Shown here piece by piece: positions 9,370-15,281 of a DNA stretch of 15,281 bases (the first letter of the stretch is position 1; every line of letters starts with the position of its first letter). Below the pieces are notes generated by a model that was given only the letters and a program-made list of their open reading frames with translations, searched no databases and was not told the origin of the DNA. Made by a program: the position numbers and the translations under genes. Source of the stretch: Cerioporus squamosus (taxonomy: Eukaryota > Basidiomycota > Agaricomycetes > Polyporales > Polyporaceae); the NCBI GenBank assembly GCA_022592435.1, contig JABYQS010000695.1, positions 1 through 15,281 of the forward strand. Reading direction: 5' to 3'.

Positions 9370-11566
9370 CTAAGATTGCAGTTCCGATGAGCCTTCTCCC
9401 TGGACGCCCGGCGACACGGCCGCGCTTGCACTCGCGCTCGGTGCTGAGCTGCCCCCAACGAACGGGCTGCTCCCTCCGCTTGAGACTCAGCCGTCGCGCG
9501 ATCGAGTCCCTGCGCCTGTGCACGGGCCCAGCGTGCTCGGGGCGGTCTACCAGCTGCTGCCACTGCTGCGCCCGCGGGTGGCTCACGCTCGCACTCGCAC
9601 TCCGCGCTTGCGGCTCCCGGGCACGACGCCCTGCCCTGATCGACGTGCGATGAGCGCGCGTATCGCGCTCAGCCACCGGAATCTCCCTCCTCCTCGCTGG
9701 GCGCACAGAGCAGCAGCGTCCGCTTCGTCGTCACCACTTTGAACGTGTGCGTGCATGGCGCCTTCGCCGTCCGTCAGGCGAGGCGGCCGCCATCGCAAGG
9801 CCTGAGGGGAAGCAGGCGAGGGGGAGCCGCGGCGGGGGTGGTTCCGGTGTGGCGGCAGGTCGTACCATCCAACGCGTCGATGATGAGCGACAGCGGGATT
9901 TGTCGGTGTGTGCTTCGTGTCCTGTGAATAGCAGCACAACGCCCGGTGCATGCATGAAGGTGATGAAGAAGGTTGCCAGTCAGTGTCCAAGCTCATTCAC
10001 TGCGCAAACTCAAAGTCGCGACTATACCATGCACGCAACCATGTGGCTCCGAGAGTATATCAGCTTCTCGCCGCTGAGTACGAACCAACGTTTGTGCCAG
10101 TTATGTCGCCGGACCCGCACTTCATGAGATATCCCGACAGCACCGGCTTTAAGGGAGAGGAGGGTTCACCAGCTCCAGAGGCCGCGGAAGAGGCCACCTG
10201 GTGCTTCGTGTTGGGAGACGCATCGTCCGAGTCGGAGGGAGGTGAGTTGGTGAAGGTTTGGAGACTGGGACGGCGAGGAAGAGATACGGGGTGCATGATG
10301 GGCGGTGGAGGGTGTGGTCGGGATGGGGATGGGAGAATGACAGAATTACGCGTCGATGTCGAGAGAGTGCGTGACGGGCATCGTTGATCGCGGCGACCCA
10401 GTCGCGCACCTGGTCGGCAGTCTCGGGCTTGGAGGTAGAACGTACGTTGTGGGGGAGACCAGTCCAAAGTGTTTGTTGTGCTTCTGAGCACGACCTGGGT
10501 TGCACGAGTGGATATCGCTGAGATCGAGGGAGGCGGCGGAAGCTTGTACTCGGCCGAGGGTCTTGTAGAACGCCAGATGCGCCGGGCGCAACACGAACCA
10601 ACGCTTCTTCCACGTCTGCCAGATTCGGCGGGGAGGATTTGCGCACAGATCGAGAATCGAGATGCAAGACACGCGTCGGAGAGGAGCGGACGCCAGGGAC
10701 ACAGAGGGCGCGGGTGCAAGCGCAAGCGCAAGCGGGAGCATATCAAGAGCTGGAGACGAGCAGAACGACACGTCCACGCACCTTCCGCCGCTCGCCCTTC
10801 TTCACAGGTAGCCGGTCTTGATGACCGTCTCGTCGAGGGAGCCCCGCTGGGCAGCGCTGTTGACGTCGTGGACGCGCCAACCGCCTCCTCGTCTTCCTCG
10901 TCTTCCTCCGACTCCTCGCCACCGCTCTGGGAGCGACGTTCCGCATGGACTGGAGCGGCGGCGGGCTGCGGTGGCAGGGACGTGCGACCCGCTCACGCTT
11001 GCGGGTGCGATGGGGGAGGGCGAGATGACATCAGGCGTAAACACCGAGTCCGAGTCCGACTCGGTCCCGGAGACCGCGACGGAAGAGAGAGGCTTCTGTG
11101 TGGAGGACCCGAGCGTCAGCAAGCGTGCATGGAGACCTGGAAAGGAGACGGGTGCCGGGATGCGGAGAGAAGCAGAGCGCGCTGCGCGGTACGGCACCTT
11201 TACATGGGCTTGACGGAGTGCACGGAGAGCTTGCGTGTGACCTCCTGGAGCGACGGCGGCGGCACTGAGCGCGAGGAGGACATGCTGGCGGCCGTGGGCT
11301 CTGCGGGGACGAGAGTGCGCGTGCAGTGGCAGACAGAGGTCGAGGACGGGTTCGTCGTCGCCCTGATCACCTTCGCGAACGCTGCAGCCGGGCGGAGCTG
11401 GCGGAGTCCGGGCTGCACTGGCGGTTGGCTGCGAGTATTTCGAGCTCAGCCCAGCTCCGCCTCGCGCGGGCGATGACCGCATCTGGGCAGTGGCGCGGGC
11501 GCGGGCGGCAATCTCGTACACATCGGGCAGAGGCGCGCTCGCCGCCGACGCCACCAGCTTGTGCAT
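9370..11566 (-). pseudogene. Tandem PH-domain protein gene, broken by multiple frameshifts
   Basis: PH domains bind phosphoinositides or proteins and place proteins at membranes. Two PH domains with a low-complexity N-terminus suggest an adaptor of Opy1/TAPP type (inference). The ATG at 11566 begins MHKLVASAASAPLPD, followed by Ser/Pro-rich sequence and an acidic run (EESEEDEEDEE, about 10926-10890). PH1 spans about 10834-10375: DETVIKTGYL, KKGERRK, a GTGCGT...CAG intron (10781-10616), TWKKRWFVLRPAHLAFYK, SAEYK, DLSDIHSC, FYLQA, ETADQVRDWVAAI. PH2 spans about 10146-9620: VLSGYLMKCGS, RHNWHKRWFVLSGEKL, a probable intron (10039-9922), RQIPLS, YDLPPH, HTFKVVTTKRTLLL, WLSAIRALIARRSG. The likely tail ends SSELQS with a TAG at 9370. 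These blocks are in order on one strand but lie in three frames, with at least ten small indels. Expected intact length is roughly 640 residues. The motifs are hardly degraded, so sequence error is as likely as a true pseudogene. Confidence 0.82.
10716..10733 (+). repeat. GCAAGC hexamer repeat, three copies
   Basis: Three perfect GCAAGC units lie inside the 166-nt intron of the first PH domain. They may help explain why that intron is longer than the 51 to 68 nt ones in the regulator gene. Confidence 0.85.
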
Positions 11567-13400
11567 TCCTCAATCAAGCAGACACTTAACCCTTCCCCTC
11601 CCCTCTAGACCGAACCGCATGTGTTGGTCAAACGTGGCCTATCACCTGGCAGTGAACTGGGAGGGACAGCTTGCGCCGCTGTCCACTAGCTGACAGTTGT
11701 CTGGTAAGTTTTAGCTGCAGGATCATCATCTGTGCCCCCGAACAGGCTGAACGTCCTCGCACGCAGGGGGGTGGATCCGCGAGACAATGGCAGCCTGCAC
11801 GCGTCCTTCCATGGCCGCCGTCATGAAGCACATCGCATTGTTGCTACCCGAGACGACTGCTTCCCCTCCTCCACGGCAGGCACTCCATACACCTACAGCA
11901 GCCCCTTCTGCTTCCATGGCCTCAGTCGACGGATCCTGGTATTCACCGCTCCGGTCCCGCGGAAGGGAGGATGCGCCTTCTCCCCTTCCCCGTCTTGGCG
12001 GCTCCGCATGGCGCGCAGCCTGCCTCCTTCGGGCGGGAGTCGGTCCGCACGCACGCTCAGCCCCATCGCCTTCTGCACGCCTCTTTCTCTTCCTGCTCAG
12101 CCTACTGCATCTGCGTCTTCTCCGACTCCTGGAACCTCGGCTCTACATGCGCACGCAGAGCTAGCTCGAAACACCCGGCCTGCGAGGGCTTCCGGAACGC
12201 ATCGTGCACCCGTCGTGATCAGTAAGTGCTGCGAGCTGCGGGCCAGTACGCTCTGTTCCCCGATGACTGTCGGTCAGACACGCCGCGAGCAGGCTCGCCG
12301 ATAGTCTCGCTCCGCCACTGGTGACCCTGCTTGATGGTATCCGCTCTTCCAACTGCGCCGCCGCCCCGTCTCTCGTCCTTCTAGCTAGCCTCAGCTGATT
12401 CCCGATCTGCCGCTCCCAGACGGGGCACGCTGCAGGTCTGGCTGTCCTAGACCACGAGCCCAACTTCTCCGCCCTCGCACGCCGTCTGTGGCCCCCAACG
12501 CCGTTATCACGCCCGCGTCCTGTGATATGCTCCCGACAAACAAGCGGACGGACAAGATCGCACTAGCGCACCGGACGCAACCCTGGCACTGGGCACGAGT
12601 TCCCGGGCGTGTGCACCGTGTCTGGTACCGTGACCGCGCCGCACGAGCATCTCCGCCCTTGCGCCGACCGCTCCCAGCTGGGAAACTCGAGCCTATAACT
12701 TTGTCTGCCAGCCTTCGAAACCTTCCCTGCCTGCGGACGACACCCACGACACTCTCCCCAAAGTTGCATTGGCATTGTTCTGCCGTGCATTACGGTGCCT
12801 TGCTTGCGCTCCTCCCCCAAGCTGGCGCCGGCCGTTCTATCCTCCGTGGGCTCAACTCACCTGCCCAGACACAGACTACTGGCACCGCGATCGGGACCCG
12901 GGACCAATTGCGTCGATGTCGATGTCGCCGTCGTTGTCAACTCGTACGCCATCTGCACCCCGCGTCCTGCGTTCCCCTGCAAGTTTGCATCGCGATCGAC
13001 GACGTCGACTTCGTTCATGGGCGTGGGCGCGCACTATCTCCCCATCTGACCCCCCCCCCTGGCTGCGTGCCGCGATCCCGAGCCGTATCCTCGTATCCCT
13101 ACCAACACACTAGCTTCAGGTCTAGGCGGCAGGGGAGGGGAAGCGGGTTAGGTCAGGCTGCACAAGGTTCTGTCAATCAACTCCTCCAACTGAATGTCAT
13201 TGTGATTCTTGCGAGCCTCGGTGCGGTCTGTCTGGGAAGGCAGGATCGTCTCTACGTTGTGTCAGGTTGCCAAGAAACCTTTATAGAGTACAACGCACGG
13301 CGCCCTTGCCATTATTGCACGTGCCTGTTTCCCGGATACGGACACTGCGTGCATTTTGGGAACCAGAGCCCTGGGCGGCGGCGTCCGGGTCTGTGTTAGA
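11567..13400. other. Region without a supportable gene; upstream of the PH gene
   Basis: The 150 bases next to 11566 should hold the PH gene's promoter. On the minus strand there is a purine-rich tract (GGGGAGGGGAAGGG, about 11605-11590) but no TATA motif. Further on, a 303-codon plus-strand open frame (12488-13399) gives a patchwork translation with no domain. A run of ten C occurs at 13050-13059. Confidence 0.45.
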
Positions 13401-15281
13401 GTGGAGAGGATTGGGCAGGATGAACACTCGCCGCGTTCATGACTGCACTGTGCGCACGCGAATGTGGATAAGGTGACACTCCGGCAAAGCACATTGGCAG
13501 AGTGCACAAGACTCAAGTCGACGATCGTTCGTGGTCACCGGTATCGTTCGTCGTCGTGCACATCACGCGACGGCATCGTGCTCTTGCGGCTCGAGGCTCG
13601 GCGGGCGAACAATTGACTTGTCAGAAGAACGGGGCACAGTGCCTCACAGTGAGCGGAAGTGAGCTTCATGGCGCTGGTGTAAGTAGAGTGGATGGACGCT
13701 CGCCTCCTAGACCTCAATAGCCACCCATCCGCCATCATCCCAGTCAACTCAACCGCAGTCAAAGTAATACAATTTCCTGGCGGCTAGCCTCGAGTCCCGG
13801 GCACTGCGCGAGGTCACTGTACCTCGTTGACGGCCCCCAAGTCACGCTCTCGCAGGGTCCAGGGTTTCCCTCCAAGTTTCCCGTGCAGGCCGCAGGGAGA
13901 GCACGGGACGGACTGTCGGTGGCCACATATGCGCTGCGGGCGGTCATGCTGCCATAACTGATACTGGGAAGTTTTCGGGAAGCACAGTGCCGGCTGCTCA
14001 CGGGGTAGTACGGAATATACAGACATAAGTACATGCATACATTCGTGGTCTGCTAGTAGTTATCGTCTTGCATGGTGTCGCGGTGCTACGTGAACGTGGT
14101 CCGATGCGTAGTGGTCCTCGTGCTCGTGCTCGTCACGGTGTTGCACGGTGTGCGATCGAAGCCTCTCGGACCTCGGTGCACTGGGGTGGATCGTCTCTGA
14201 ACTTTGAACCGGATGATCTGGCTCCAGTGGCAGCACACAAGTTCCTCCCGAGTCCCGTGAAAGCTGTGAAATTGATTCAGAGTGCTATCTCTGTATCGGG
14301 TGGGTAGCGAGCCCGCCTAAGTACGGCTACGGCGCTGTCGGGGTGTCACGGTGGGATAGAAGCTTGCATATTACAGAGTCCGTCCACCCACCCATCCGTT
14401 CGTCCGCTAAAACATAATGACACGCACCCTTCACCTCGGCATGTCCAGAGCTGAGGAACCGTCCGCCGATATCGATTTGTATTTCGCCCTGGCAGACGAA
14501 GCCACCGCAGCACTCCAGCCGAGGCAGCCGCTGCCCAGGCGATGAGGAACCATGCAGACAGACAAGCTCGTCGAACAAAAACGAGAAGAACGAAAGGACA
14601 ACAATATCGCCCAAAGCGAGTCCAGAGCCGTCCTTCCTGCGGTTCGCTGGGCTAGAAGTTCCGGCCCAGCGTCCCTCCGCGAGCGGCTGGTGACCACGAG
14701 GCGGCGGCCGGGCGACTCCTGGGCACTGTCGAACGGCACGCCATCGGGGAGCCCCATCTTCACAGTAGAAAGATACTGTAGGGGCATGAGGGGAAGCACC
14801 GCGAAGGGAGGATGCGCACCGTCACGGTCGCCATCAGGACGGTCTCATGGAAGGTGAACCATCTCCCGACCCCTGTTCTCCTGCGCGGCGCTCGGGATGG
14901 TCGAGCCAGATACAAGGGTGAACAGTCTCCGCGCCACTGGCAGCGGGAGGGTCCAGCAGACGTCTGACTCGGACCTGGTCGTCGACGCGTTGACGGTCGG
15001 TGGGCGTTGCAGCGAAGAGGCAGGGACTTGATCCCCTGGGCTTGGGCTTGGTCATGGCGACGTTGGCAGCGGCATGAAGCCCCAAGCCGCCCTGTGGTGG
15101 CTGAATCTTGTGATCCCGTCCGAGTCGCTGGATTGCTGGCGCAGGCGCAGGCGGGCCTGCTTCTAACCCCGTGCGTGCGCCGCGGTCAGGGTGCCGAGGC
15201 CGTGATGCTAATGCCGATGATGCATGATGGCACCCAGACTCGACACCGACACGAGATATCACCCAAGCCGGCAGCGGCCTA
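13401..15281. other. Region without a supportable gene
   Basis: No domain was recognised on either strand. A CTCGTG repeat lies at 14117-14133 and a CCATCC-type simple repeat near 14380-14400. On the minus strand, about 14860-14650 has G/C-ending codons and a plausible peptide (for example GLPDGVPFDSAQESPG). It may be a remnant or part of an unrecognised exon, but I cannot assign it. Confidence 0.4.

Noticed and set aside
10469..11476. 335-codon plus-strand open frame
   Set aside because: It is antisense to the tandem-PH gene, whose PH motifs are clear on the minus strand.
12488..13399. 303-codon plus-strand open frame
   Set aside because: The composition changes abruptly along its length, it crosses a run of ten C, and no motif is present.

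Overview
The window looks like a piece of a GC-rich basidiomycete genome, probably Agaricomycetes. This rests on two intron-bearing genes of fungal type, short GT...AG introns (51 to 68 nt for three of them) with donors such as GTGAGT, GTATGT and GTAAGG, and a Zn(II)2Cys6 regulator whose layout I know from mushroom-forming fungi. No bacterial operon structure, rRNA, tRNA or CRISPR array was seen.

Layout. Positions 48-473 hold a small non-autonomous (MITE-like) element with 28-bp terminal inverted repeats, a repeated CCGTARA motif and a perfect 28-bp palindrome. Positions 474 to about 4900 have no gene I can support, only simple repeats and fortuitous open frames. On the minus strand, 7476 to 4914 is a Zn2Cys6 transcription factor gene with five exons and four introns, and one unexplained single-base frame change in its linker. 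About 1.9 kb of intergenic DNA follows (7477-9369), with a candidate promoter for the regulator. Also on the minus strand, 11566 to 9370 is a tandem pleckstrin-homology (PH) domain gene. Both PH domains are recognisable, but their conserved segments are scattered over all three frames, so the gene as written is broken by many small insertions and deletions. From 11567 to the end I can support no gene.

Function. The two genes lie in the same direction but are 1.9 kb apart, and nothing in the sequence ties them functionally. One encodes a nuclear DNA-binding regulator and the other a probable phosphoinositide-binding membrane adaptor. I found no convincing new biological system. The points most worth a second look are the fragmented tandem-PH gene (true pseudogene or local assembly error), the lone frame break in the regulator, and the MITE-like element.
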